15,560 bases of DNA, taken from a bacterium (lineage in GTDB: Bacteria; UBA6262). The DNA is taken from assembly GCA_028716025.1 (NCBI GenBank), contig JAQUQP010000030.1, forward strand, positions 1-15,560, in the 5' to 3' direction. Shown in pieces: positions 1 through 6,517 of the stretch (position 1 is the stretch's first letter; every line of letters starts with the position of its first letter). The notes under the pieces were generated by a model. The model was not told the origin of the DNA. It searched no databases and was given only the letters and a program-made list of their open reading frames with translations. The translations under genes were made by a program, and so were the position numbers.

Positions 1-1
1 T

Positions 2-127
2 GGTGACAATGTGATGGTGGATGTAGAGTTGATCACGCCGATAGCGATGGAGAAGGAACTACGGTTCGCTATCCGTGAAGGCGGCCATACGGTCGGGGCC
101 GGCGTCGTCTCGGAAATAATTGAGTAA
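2..127 (+). CDS. tuf: Elongation factor Tu, C-terminal end (partial)
   Basis: The last 41 codons of EF-Tu and a TAA stop; the rest lies upstream of the window. The reading begins [10 protein letters not shown] and ends with the family's well-conserved tail ([16 protein letters not shown], then SEIIE). This is domain 3 of the GTPase that carries aminoacyl-tRNA to the ribosome in the cytoplasm. The gene is followed 109 bases later by rpmG and then tRNA-Trp, a classic bacterial order, and no clear terminator lies between tuf and rpmG, so they are probably co-transcribed. The identification is secure; only the 5' part is missing because of the window edge. Confidence 0.97.
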   Translation, partial: GDNVMVDVELITPIAMEKELRFAIREGGHTVGAGVVSEIIE

Positions 128-150
128 TACAAAAAAGCAGTGTAAAGTTG

Positions 151-216
151 AAAGTTATAAGTGAAAAGTATAGGTTTTATCCTAAACTTAACACTTGAAA
201 CTTAACACTTATAACT
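151..216. repeat. Intergenic inverted repeat with internal 14-base tandem repeat
   Basis: Between tuf and rpmG, AGTTATAAGTG (153-163) pairs with CACTTATAACT (206-216). Nested inside are AAGT/ACTT and AGG/CCT. On the right arm the 13-mer AAACTTAACACTT occurs twice with a 14-base period (184-196 and 198-210); related AAGTG/AAAGTT words lie on the left arm. The low-complexity, palindromic design suggests a small dispersed intergenic element rather than a terminator, since no T-run follows and rpmG starts 20 bases later. Whether it recurs in the genome cannot be seen here. Confidence 0.6.
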
Positions 217-236
217 GTATTTCTAAGGAGTTTTAA

Positions 237-398
237 ATGGCTAACCAGGATCTATCAATAGTAACACTTGCATGCAGCAAGTGTAAAAGAAGAAATTATT
301 CTTTAACGAAAAACAAAAAGAAACATCCAGATAAGCTGGAGATAAAAAAGTTTTGTAAATTCTGCCGTGCTCACACTATGCACAAGGAAACTAAATAA
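237..398 (+). CDS. rpmG: 50S ribosomal protein L33
   Basis: A 53-residue small ribosomal protein of the large subunit. The body is lysine-rich ([20 protein letters not shown]) and the protein ends [16 protein letters not shown]. It is the zinc-binding form: two Cys pairs are visible, C13-x-x-C16 and C43-x-x-C46. The length is normal for L33. The start is the ATG at 237, preceded by AAGGAG at 224-229. It lies between tuf and tRNA-Trp, its usual place in many bacteria, and is probably transcribed with them. There is nothing unusual in the protein itself. Confidence 0.96.
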   Translation: MANQDLSIVTLACSKCKRRNYSLTKNKKKHPDKLEIKKFCKFCRAHTMHKETK

Positions 399-468
399 GC
401 TAAATGCAGGATGCTGGCAGCTGGAAGAAAAACACATTTGGCTTTCAGCATTGAGCGTTCATCCAAAT

Positions 469-540
469 GGGGGTGTCCGTTAATGGCTAAACGACCGGTC
501 TCCAAAACCGGAACTGTAGGTTCGACTCCTGCCACCCCCG
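469..540 (+). tRNA. tRNA-Trp (anticodon CCA)
   Basis: A 72-base cloverleaf. The acceptor stem GGGGGTG (469-475) pairs with CACCCCC (533-539), with discriminator G540. The D stem is CGTT/AACG (478-481, 490-493). The anticodon stem CCGGT/ACCGG (495-499, 507-511) encloses loop CTCCAAA, with anticodon CCA at 502-504. The T arm is GTAGG-TTCGACT-CCTGC (516-532). The 3' CCA is not encoded and must be added after transcription. Its place behind tuf-rpmG matches the common bacterial arrangement. Confidence 0.96.
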
Positions 541-558
541 TTTTAATAAGATTGCAGA

Positions 559-584
559 AAACCAGCATTGAAAGATGCTGGTTT
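559..584 (+). terminator. Hairpin after tRNA-Trp, probable terminator
   Basis: AAACCAGCAT pairs perfectly with ATGCTGGTTT (10 bp) around the 6-base loop TGAAAG, 18 bases after the tRNA. The following bases (CTTGTT) are only moderately T-rich, so termination may be incomplete. The next gene starts 20 bases later with no visible promoter, so it may depend on read-through. Confidence 0.65.
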
Positions 585-603
585 CTTGTTAAAAGAGGTA
601 ATA

Positions 604-1878
604 GTGTTTGATCCCAGGATAACCACAGTATCAATTTTCATCGCTGCCTACGTAAGTTTTATTTTTTTTACTAATAAAAGAACGTTAATAGCGATAGTGG
701 GAGCATTACTGCTCATATTATTGGGAGCGATTTCCTGGCAAGATGCTTTTTCAGCCATTAACTGGAATATTATGGGCATCTTTGTGGGGATGCTGATTGT
801 GGCTGATATTTTTATGGATAGCCGCGTACCGGCCCGTTTTGCGGAAATTATTGTTGATAAAGCTCCAAATACAGCTTGGGCGATATTATTTCTATGCGCC
901 TTAACCGGTTTTATCTCTGCTTTTGTAGAAAATGTTGCTACCGTGTTGATCGTGGCGCCTGTAGCCTTGTCATTGGCAAAAAAATTAAAATTCAATCCGG
1001 TTAACATGATGATCGCAATAGCTATTTCCAGCAATTTGCAGGGTACCGCGACCTTGATCGGTGATCCGCCAAGTATGCTGTTGGGTGGATTTGCTAAGAT
1101 GTCTTTTAGTGATTTCTTTTTTTATAAGGGTCGGCCAAGTATTTTCTTTGCCGTAGAACTTGGGGCGCTGGCTTCATTTATTGTTTTATATCTTATTTTT
1201 AGAAAACATAAAGAAAAAAACAAAGCTATTGAGATAGAGAAAGTCAGGTCCTGGGTACCTACAGGAATACTGGTAATCCTTATTATTCTATTAGCGGCGT
1301 CATCCTTTTTTGATGCTAATTTTTCGTATTTAGCCGGGATATTGTGTATGGCGGCCGGAGTTATAGCTATTCTATGGAAAAAGATCATAGATAAAGGGGA
1401 TATTATAAAAAGTATCCGGTCTTTGGATTGGGATACTACTATTTTCTTAGTGGGAGTTTTCATACTGGTTGGAAGTCTTACAGTCAATGGTTGGATAGAT
1501 GTCATTTCTAATTTTCTTTCCGGCTTGATAGGTTCAAACATATTCTGGGGCTATACTTTGATCGTATTTTTATCTGTTTTCCTTTCCGCTTTCATTGATA
1601 ATGTCCCATTCCTGGCAGCGATGCTCCCGGTGGCTGTCTCCGTGTCCGCAAAACTGGGTATAAATCCGTCATTATTCCTTTTCGGTTTATTGATTGGGAC
1701 AAGTCTGGGGGGGAATATTACTCCTATTGGAGCTTCTGCCAATATCGTAGCTTGCAGTTTGCTGAAAAAAGAAGGGCATGAAGTTACTTTTAAAAAATTT
1801 GCAAAAATAGGATTGCCATTCACGCTAACAGCGGTGACAGCAGCGTATTTGTTTGTCTGGTTTATCTGGAGTAAATAA
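604..1878 (+). CDS. ArsB/NhaD-type (ion transporter superfamily) permease
   Basis: A 424-residue integral inner-membrane permease, hydrophobic throughout, with about 10-12 transmembrane segments. It shows the twofold inverted-repeat signature of the ArsB/NhaD/SLC13 ion-transporter superfamily. The first half carries AFVENVATVLIVAP (E109-N110) and then LQGTATLIGDPPSM; the second half carries AFIDNVPFLAAMLP (D332-N333) and then GTSLGGNITPIGASAN. These paired acidic-Asn hairpins and GDPP/GGN loops form the substrate site in the family. The substrate (arsenite, Na+/H+ exchange or a carboxylate) cannot be told, and no ars genes lie nearby. I chose GTG at 604 because AGAGGT lies at 594-599 and the in-frame ATG at 568 falls inside the terminator hairpin. 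The gene sits where secE-nusG would be expected. Confidence 0.87.
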   Translation: MFDPRITTVSIFIAAYVSFIFFTNKRTLIAIVGALLLILLGAISWQDAFSAINWNIMGIFVGMLIVADIFMDSRVPARFAEIIVDKAPNTAWAILFLCALTGFISAFVENVATVLIVAPVALSLAKKLKFNPVNMMIAIAISSNLQGTATLIGDPPSMLLGGFAKMSFSDFFFYKGRPSIFFAVELGALASFIVLYLIFRKHKEKNKAIEIEKVRSWVPTGILVILIILLAASSFFDANFSYLAGILCMAAGVIAILWKKIIDKGDIIKSIRSLDWDTTIFLVGVFILVGSLTVNGWIDVISNFLSGLIGSNIFWGYTLIVFLSVFLSAFIDNVPFLAAMLPVAVSVSAKLGINPSLFLFGLLIGTSLGGNITPIGASANIVACSLLKKEGHEVTFKKFAKIGLPFTLTAVTAAYLFVWFIWSK

Positions 1879-1900
1879 AAGCAAAATATATAGAAAGACC

Positions 1901-1928
1901 TTGACAACTTGTAAATTTGTGTTATATT
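1901..1928 (+). promoter_or_regulatory. Sigma-70-type extended -10 promoter for the GspE-like gene
   Basis: TTGACA (1901-1906), a 16-base spacer and TATATT (1923-1928), with an extended -10 TG at 1920-1921. Transcription would start near 1935, leaving a leader of about 75 bases. The same pattern recurs at 3468 and 9390. Confidence 0.75.
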
Positions 1929-1968
1929 TTAATTGGAAATCCAAATTTATTTTATAAAGAGGTGCAGA

Positions 1969-1996
1969 ACGGTAATTAGCCACGAGAAAATTACCG
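1969..1996 (+). other. Leader hairpin before the GspE-like start codon
   Basis: CGGTAATT (1969-1976) and AATTACCG (1989-1996) form an 8-bp stem with a 12-base loop. The last paired base touches the Shine-Dalgarno GAGGAG (1996-2001). The hairpin could modulate translation of the gene starting at 2011. I do not recognise a known riboswitch class here. Confidence 0.4.
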
Positions 1997-2010
1997 AGGA
2001 GACACACGTA

Positions 2011-3453
2011 ATGAGGCCTCTTGGCTGGGACAACCACGCAGGATACAGGCAAAAAAAATTAGGCGAAATGTTGATCGATGCATCGTTGATCGATGAGGGG
2101 CAACTAAAGACAGCTTTAACCAAGCAGCAGAGGTCTAGTAAAAAGTTGGGAGAGATTTTAGTTAATCTTGGGTACACTAATGAAGAATTAGTGTTAAACC
2201 TTTTAGGAAAACAGCTTGATTCTCCTTATATCAGAATAGATGAGACAGAGCGGATCGATAATACGATTATCCATAGGATACCGGGAAACCTGGCTGAACG
2301 TAATTTAGTCTTGCCGGTAAAAGTGGAAGATGATACGCTTTGGGTAGCAATGAGTGACCCGGCTAACCAGTTCCTGAAAAAGGTACTGGCTCTTTTGACC
2401 GGGTATCATATTAAATCTTATATTGCCAGCCCTAAAGAACTGAAGCAGGCTATTGCCCGCTATTATTCCCAGGAAGGCCGGTTTGAAAAGGCTCTTAATA
2501 ACACTCCGCTGCACAGCTATTTTCTGCCATTGAAACAATTGGGTTTTACTCCGCGGCAATTACAGGTTTTTGATAAATACCTGGAAATACAAAAGGGTTG
2601 TCTCCTGATCATCGGTCCGGAAGATAGCGGCAAAAAAACCACGGTATATGCCAGTCTCCGGCAGCTGAATTTTCCTGATAATGACATCGCGTCAATTGAA
2701 AGGAAGATGGATTACAAGCTGGATTGTGTGAACCAATTGGAAATTTCCGGAACCAGTGAACAGGACATGGTCAGGATGATCGATAGTGTTAACCAGTTTA
2801 ATCCAAATATACTGGCAGTGGAGAATATCCAGGGGATTGAGAGCTGGAATGGTATTGGCCGGATGGCAGAAAAAGGTAATCTGGTCATTGGAACGATCAA
2901 TACGGACCAAAGCATGATTGATTTTCTTGCAGATTTCCAGGACAAAAGGACTAGTCACTACTCAGTTATTGAGAACTTAACCCTGTTGACTGAGCAAAAA
3001 CTGGTCAGGGCTATCTGCCCTTATTGCCGGGCTCCTTATCAAATAACCGGAAGAACAGCCAGAAAAATGGGTTTAAAAGTTAAAGGAACAGCTATCAATA
3101 TATATAAAGGTAAGGGCTGCAACGTGTGTAATTATACCGGATATTATGGCCAAACAGCTTGTTATGAACTTGTACCTATAAACAATACTATAAAGGATTT
3201 GATGATGCAGAATGCCAGTAAAGTAAAATTTAAAAAAGCGATACAGAAAGAAATGACCTATAGTTTCAATGATATACTGCAGGAAAAACTGCTGAAAGGA
3301 CAGATCTCGGCCGAAGACTATCTTCAGGTTATAGGTAAGAATATCAACCAGTTCAAGGAACTCGGGACCGTCCAGGTAATGGATACTTTCTGGAACTTGT
3401 TTGAAAAATCTGGGTCGGTCAATGCTTACTTGGAATACCGCAAAAAAAATTAG
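2011..3453 (+). CDS. PilB/GspE-like protein with degenerate ATPase motifs and MshEN-like N-terminus
   Basis: A 480-residue relative of type IV pilus/type II secretion ATPases. Residues 16-39 and 45-68 are two MshEN-like repeats (KLGEMLIDASLIDEGQL, KLGEILVNLGYTNEELV), a fold that binds cyclic-di-GMP in some relatives. The ATPase domain aligns without gaps around its motifs but has lost key residues. Walker A is GPEDSGKK (202-209), with Lys for the usual Thr. The Asp box is IERKMD (229-234) instead of VEDPVE. The Walker B region is NPNILAVENIQG (264-275) instead of DPDVIMVGEIRD. The His box is GTINT, with N297 for His. The zinc motif remains (C336, C339, C370, C373). It is therefore probably a pseudo-ATPase acting as sensor or scaffold. 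ATG 2011 is chosen for its GAGGAG at 1996-2001; an upstream in-frame ATG at 1933 lies at the predicted transcription start. No pilus genes flank it. Confidence 0.88.
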   Translation: MRPLGWDNHAGYRQKKLGEMLIDASLIDEGQLKTALTKQQRSSKKLGEILVNLGYTNEELVLNLLGKQLDSPYIRIDETERIDNTIIHRIPGNLAERNLVLPVKVEDDTLWVAMSDPANQFLKKVLALLTGYHIKSYIASPKELKQAIARYYSQEGRFEKALNNTPLHSYFLPLKQLGFTPRQLQVFDKYLEIQKGCLLIIGPEDSGKKTTVYASLRQLNFPDNDIASIERKMDYKLDCVNQLEISGTSEQDMVRMIDSVNQFNPNILAVENIQGIESWNGIGRMAEKGNLVIGTINTDQSMIDFLADFQDKRTSHYSVIENLTLLTEQKLVRAICPYCRAPYQITGRTARKMGLKVKGTAINIYKGKGCNVCNYTGYYGQTACYELVPINNTIKDLMMQNASKVKFKKAIQKEMTYSFNDILQEKLLKGQISAEDYLQVIGKNINQFKELGTVQVMDTFWNLFEKSGSVNAYLEYRKKN

Positions 3454-3467
3454 GTAGAAAAAAGTAC

Positions 3468-3495
3468 TTGACAAAACCTTGTTTTGTGATATATT
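3468..3495 (+). promoter_or_regulatory. Sigma-70-type extended -10 promoter for the riboswitch operon
   Basis: TTGACA (3468-3473), a 16-base spacer and TATATT (3490-3495), with TG at 3487-3488. The -35 lies 14 bases after the pseudo-ATPase stop codon, so the secreted-protein operon has its own promoter. The transcript would start near 3502, just ahead of the riboswitch aptamer. Confidence 0.78.
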
Positions 3496-3534
3496 ATTAG
3501 TAAGCATAAAAACAATAATTGACAATTTAACCGA

Positions 3535-3620
3535 AAAGGCAAACCCGTCGTAAGGCGGGGGCGCAAAGCCACGGGACCAGTGGAATACCTATAAGCAAAT
3601 GAAGGTTAGCCGGGCTGCCG
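3535..3620 (+). promoter_or_regulatory. Cyclic-di-GMP-I (GEMM-I) riboswitch aptamer
   Basis: The sequence matches the GEMM-I consensus along its length. It opens AAAGGCAAACCC and is followed by a stem, CCCGTC/GGCGGG (3544-3549, 3554-3559), capped by a GTAA (GNRA) tetraloop. Next comes the conserved GCGCAAAGCCACGGG (3561-3575). A second arm follows (about 3576-3606) and then AGCCGGGCTGCC (3608-3619). The closing P1 pairs GGCA (3538-3541) with TGCC (3616-3619). The class senses cyclic-di-GMP. A terminator follows at once, and the riboswitch leads a run of three exported-protein genes. Confidence 0.9.
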
Positions 3621-3652
3621 AGTTAAGATTTACCAACTCGGATTTTTGTTTT
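3618..3652 (+). terminator. Riboswitch expression-platform terminator
   Basis: CCGAGTT (3618-3624) pairs with AACTCGG (3635-3641), followed by ATTTTTGTTTT. Its first two bases are also the last two of aptamer stem P1 (TGCC, 3616-3619), so closing P1 would shorten the terminator stem. This fits transcriptional control, possibly activation by ligand, but the polarity is not proven. Confidence 0.8.
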
Positions 3653-3670
3653 ACCGGAGCACCCGGTAAA
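3650..3670 (+). other. Hairpin downstream of the riboswitch terminator
   Basis: TTTACCGG (3650-3657) pairs perfectly with CCGGTAAA (3663-3670) around a 5-base loop. It overlaps the end of the terminator T-run and is followed by A-rich sequence, so it is not itself a standard terminator. It may protect the 5' end of a processed message. Confidence 0.45.
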
Positions 3671-3736
3671 TAAAAATAAAAAAGCCACGAAAGTCACGGA
3701 TGTGCTTTTGGGGCAAAAAAAACAAGGAGGAAGCAC

Positions 3737-4846
3737 ATGAAGAAATTGTTAGTGTTAGTAGTTGCAGTGTTAGCATTAGCCGGCTTAGCTTCGATGGCTT
3801 ATGCTGATACAATCATCTTTCAGGACAGCTGGGCTTATGCCTTTGCTACCTGGCAGGGGTCTAACCAGGCTACATATCCGGCCAATCCCCATGCGATCGT
3901 AGACACAGTTGTATTGTCCCCGTTCACAGGAGAAACTGGAAATTATGTAGGCAGAATGATTTATGATAAGACCCAGGAATCATGGTCAGGTCATTTGACC
4001 GCGGCTTCACCCGGAGCGAATCTCTCTGGCGTAACCAGACTGCAATTTAAAGTCAGAAGCGATGATACCATGCCTATTCCGGTAGTCATCAATAAAGTTG
4101 TGGTAAATGATTCTAATAATGCTGCCTTGACCATTAAGGCCGGTTTCGAAGCGCCGCTTGGTACCTGGTCAACAGTGCAGAGTGATGCCGGAGCTTTTGA
4201 TGGCCGGAATATGGCCGCCGTCACCATGCCATTTGGTTTTTATATGGTTGATGCTGATAATGCTGGCATTACCGGTAACTGCATTTTCTATTTTGATGAT
4301 GTGAAATTTGTCGGTGGCAGCACTGGTACTGTACGTGTAACTTTGACCTCTGGTGTAGTCGGTGTACAGATCGAACAGTCTGTGAACTTTGACTTGATCG
4401 GCGGGATCACCACAAATACCAGCTACAATTCAGCTGATATCGGCGATGATACACAGAATCATTTCATCGTTACTAACAAAGGTACCGATCCTTGCTACTA
4501 CAGAGTGTACCTGATCAACCCCGGCGGATGGACAGCTGTAACTCCTTCTGCGGCAGCTGATACTCTTAGCTTGACCGTAACTGATACGTATGCTCTATAT
4601 GGTCAGTTTGCTCAGACCGGCACCAGCTTAGCAGGCAACATGGCCAGCTATGCGGCCGTTGATGGTATTACTACCACAGCTAAAGCAGCCGCTGCTGGTA
4701 TCCTGGACTTCTCAGGAGCAGGCGATGGTTATAACGTAGCCGCGAACGCAGCCAGGAATCTCTGGATCGCTTTGCATACACCTCCGACAACTAGCGTAGG
4801 TGCAACACAGCAGATCACGGTTGTCGTAAGCGCAGTAAAACTGTAA
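3737..4846 (+). CDS. Secreted protein: carbohydrate-binding-like domain plus C-terminal beta domain
   Basis: 369 residues. The signal peptide is MKKLLVLVVAVLALAGLASM, with likely cleavage after AYA at residue 23. Residues 24-192 resemble a galactose-binding/CBM-type beta-sandwich: FQDSW at the start, LSGVTRLQFKVRS in the middle and the family-typical FYFDDVKFVG at the end. Residues 196-369 are a second beta domain (FIVTNKGTDPCYYRVYLINPGGW ... NLWIALHTPPT). Both domains recur in the same order at the C-terminal end of the 994-residue protein at 9510. A strong AAGGAGG at 3724-3730 sets the start. It is the first gene behind the cyclic-di-GMP riboswitch. Expected location is the periplasm or cell surface; a polysaccharide-binding or structural role is inferred. 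The exact ligand is unknown. Confidence 0.85.
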   Translation: MKKLLVLVVAVLALAGLASMAYADTIIFQDSWAYAFATWQGSNQATYPANPHAIVDTVVLSPFTGETGNYVGRMIYDKTQESWSGHLTAASPGANLSGVTRLQFKVRSDDTMPIPVVINKVVVNDSNNAALTIKAGFEAPLGTWSTVQSDAGAFDGRNMAAVTMPFGFYMVDADNAGITGNCIFYFDDVKFVGGSTGTVRVTLTSGVVGVQIEQSVNFDLIGGITTNTSYNSADIGDDTQNHFIVTNKGTDPCYYRVYLINPGGWTAVTPSAAADTLSLTVTDTYALYGQFAQTGTSLAGNMASYAAVDGITTTAKAAAAGILDFSGAGDGYNVAANAARNLWIALHTPPTTSVGATQQITVVVSAVKL

Positions 4847-4857
4847 TAATATATACA

Positions 4858-4889
4858 CAAGTGTGCGGGCTGCGAAGCCCGCACACTTG
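4858..4889 (+). other. Perfect 14-bp hairpin with GCGA tetraloop between operon genes
   Basis: CAAGTGTGCGGGCT (4858-4871) pairs without mismatch with AGCCCGCACACTTG (4876-4889) around a GNRA tetraloop, GCGA. No T-run follows. It lies 12 bases after one stop codon and 30 bases before the next start. It may be a partial terminator or an RNA-stability element that lets the first gene be expressed more strongly than the next two. Confidence 0.7.
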
Positions 4890-4918
4890 ATCAATACAAG
4901 GGATTGAAGGGGGAAGGA

Positions 4919-6505
4919 ATGCAGTATAAGAACAGTCAAACAAAGCAAAAAAAGAGAAATATCATAAACATATTCGGGATGGCTTTTATTACTTTGTTTA
5001 TGTTCTTATCTGTTTCTGTAAGTATGGCCGCTAGTCTGACGTCAACGCCACCTGATTTTACTCTGACTGATCTTAGGCTTGGCTATTCCTACCGGGTAGA
5101 AGATCTTATTGCCACTAAAGTTAAATTCACATTTAGCAGCGTTACCAGTGGCGACACTTTGGTCGTAGGCTCCACTGTCGATGGTTTTAATTTACCCACA
5201 GGCTATGAATATTTACCATCTGATTTTTCAGTTACTGTTGATCCTAGCTCTACCACACTGACTACCAATGGCAGCCAGGAAGTTTCTGTTACTATTAGCG
5301 TTCCTCTTAATACGTCATATTTGGGCAAAAAATATTTCTTCGGTCTGGAAGGCCGAACATCCTTGGGCTCTGGATTGGCCAGCGCGGTTACCACGGTCAA
5401 AGTAAATATGGGAACCCAATATATAGGTTATGGAGTGACTGGATACGATGCCTTGAGCACGATCGGCCTAGTTGGCAATAAAGCTTATGTGACAGCTAAT
5501 GTGGCTAGCTTAACAGCGCCCACCTTGAAATTATATTATCGTAAAGCCGGGGATACTACCTGGACTACAGTAGCTACAGCAATAACCGCCGCAAAGAGTA
5601 ACGGTTCTACAGATTATACCTTTGAAATTCCGGCCAGTGTAGTAACAACCGCTGGTTTCCAATATATAATTGAATCCCAGGCTGGTACTGATTATGCTTA
5701 TTCTCCAGAACAAACCAGGACTGAGTTTACCGATACAGCTAAGCAAAAATATCACTCAGTAGCAGTAACCAGAACAACTACCGGAACGATCGCTACGACT
5801 GGCACTACGCTAACAGTAAACGATGGCAATCCGAATGATGGTGCTATAAAGATCGTCGCTCCCAGCAGAGCTGTTGCTTCCAACCTGGATATTGCTTTGG
5901 AACAAATAGATGAAAATTCTCCTACTTGCCCGGCCGCACCAAGTTTCTCTTTATCGGAAAAACCGGCCATGATCTTTAAATTGACTCCTAATGGCACAAT
6001 CTTTTTGAAAAACATAGATCTTACTTTATTGTATTTTGATAATGACAGCAATGGTATTGTTGATGGATTACAAGATCTTGATGGCAACGTCACAATAGAA
6101 GAAACTAAACTTAAGATGTTCTGGTGGGATGGGTTTAAGTGGAGATTGGTTAATGGAACCCAAACCCAGGATGTTGCCGCCAATACGATCACTGTGAAAA
6201 CTAATCATTTCTCTTACTATGCCTTATTCCCGGTCAATTCACTAAGTCCTGAGGATTACCGGCCAGCCAAGAAAATTATTACTCCTAATGGCGATGGCAT
6301 AAATGACGAAGCGGATTTCAGCGGTTTAGCTGAAGAAATAAAGATATTCGATATTACCGGAAGAAAGATCCGGTCCGTATCTGCCGGCACCGGTCAATGG
6401 GATGGCAAAGATGATGACGGCAGTGTAGTCGAGAGCGGAGTCTATATCTACCAGTATAAAGTGGATGGGACTCTAGTAAGCGGCGTTATCGCCGTGGCGA
6501 AGTAA
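4919..6505 (+). CDS. Secreted protein with CHU_C/FlgD-like C-terminal sorting domain
   Basis: 528 residues. A basic start (KQKKRN) and hydrophobic core give a signal peptide of about 37 residues ending VSMA. Residues 38-160 hold a beta module shared with the two proteins at 7521 and 8499: an LRLGYSY opening, then GYEYLPSD, and SYLGKKYFFGLEG. The middle is Ser/Thr-rich beta domains, including a late WWDGFKW ... TNHFSYYALF block common in exported surface proteins. Residues 456-528 (PNGDGINDE ... IKIFDITGRKIRSV ... WDGKDDDG ... SGVYIYQYKV) resemble CHU_C/FlgD-like C-terminal domains used as type IX secretion signals. ATG 4919 is chosen because an AAGGGGG run (4907-4913) precedes it; the TTG at 4904 has no proper ribosome site. 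PorV/PorQ is encoded next, supporting export across the outer membrane. Confidence 0.87.
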   Translation: MQYKNSQTKQKKRNIINIFGMAFITLFMFLSVSVSMAASLTSTPPDFTLTDLRLGYSYRVEDLIATKVKFTFSSVTSGDTLVVGSTVDGFNLPTGYEYLPSDFSVTVDPSSTTLTTNGSQEVSVTISVPLNTSYLGKKYFFGLEGRTSLGSGLASAVTTVKVNMGTQYIGYGVTGYDALSTIGLVGNKAYVTANVASLTAPTLKLYYRKAGDTTWTTVATAITAAKSNGSTDYTFEIPASVVTTAGFQYIIESQAGTDYAYSPEQTRTEFTDTAKQKYHSVAVTRTTTGTIATTGTTLTVNDGNPNDGAIKIVAPSRAVASNLDIALEQIDENSPTCPAAPSFSLSEKPAMIFKLTPNGTIFLKNIDLTLLYFDNDSNGIVDGLQDLDGNVTIEETKLKMFWWDGFKWRLVNGTQTQDVAANTITVKTNHFSYYALFPVNSLSPEDYRPAKKIITPNGDGINDEADFSGLAEEIKIFDITGRKIRSVSAGTGQWDGKDDDGSVVESGVYIYQYKVDGTLVSGVIAVAK

Positions 6506-6517
6506 GGGGGGATGACG

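Noticed and set aside
568..603. Earlier ATG start for the permease
   Set aside because: It lies inside the terminator hairpin; GTG 604 follows AGAGGT and gives a usual N-terminus.
1933..2010. N-terminal extension of the GspE-like gene from ATG 1933
   Set aside because: It begins at the predicted transcription start, has no ribosome site, and runs through a leader hairpin; ATG 2011 has a clear GAGGAG.
1960..2060. Possible second cyclic-di-GMP riboswitch ahead of the GspE-like gene
   Set aside because: An AGCCACG word and a hairpin are present, but the GEMM core, tetraloop stem and closing P1 are missing.
3073..3525. Minus-strand open frame of 150 codons opposite the GspE-like gene
   Set aside because: It is a shadow of a well-supported gene, with no ribosome site and no recognisable protein pattern; the same holds for the other antisense frames.
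4904..4918. TTG start for the sorting-domain protein
   Set aside because: Its codons are the purine-rich ribosome site of ATG 4919, which gives a normal signal peptide.
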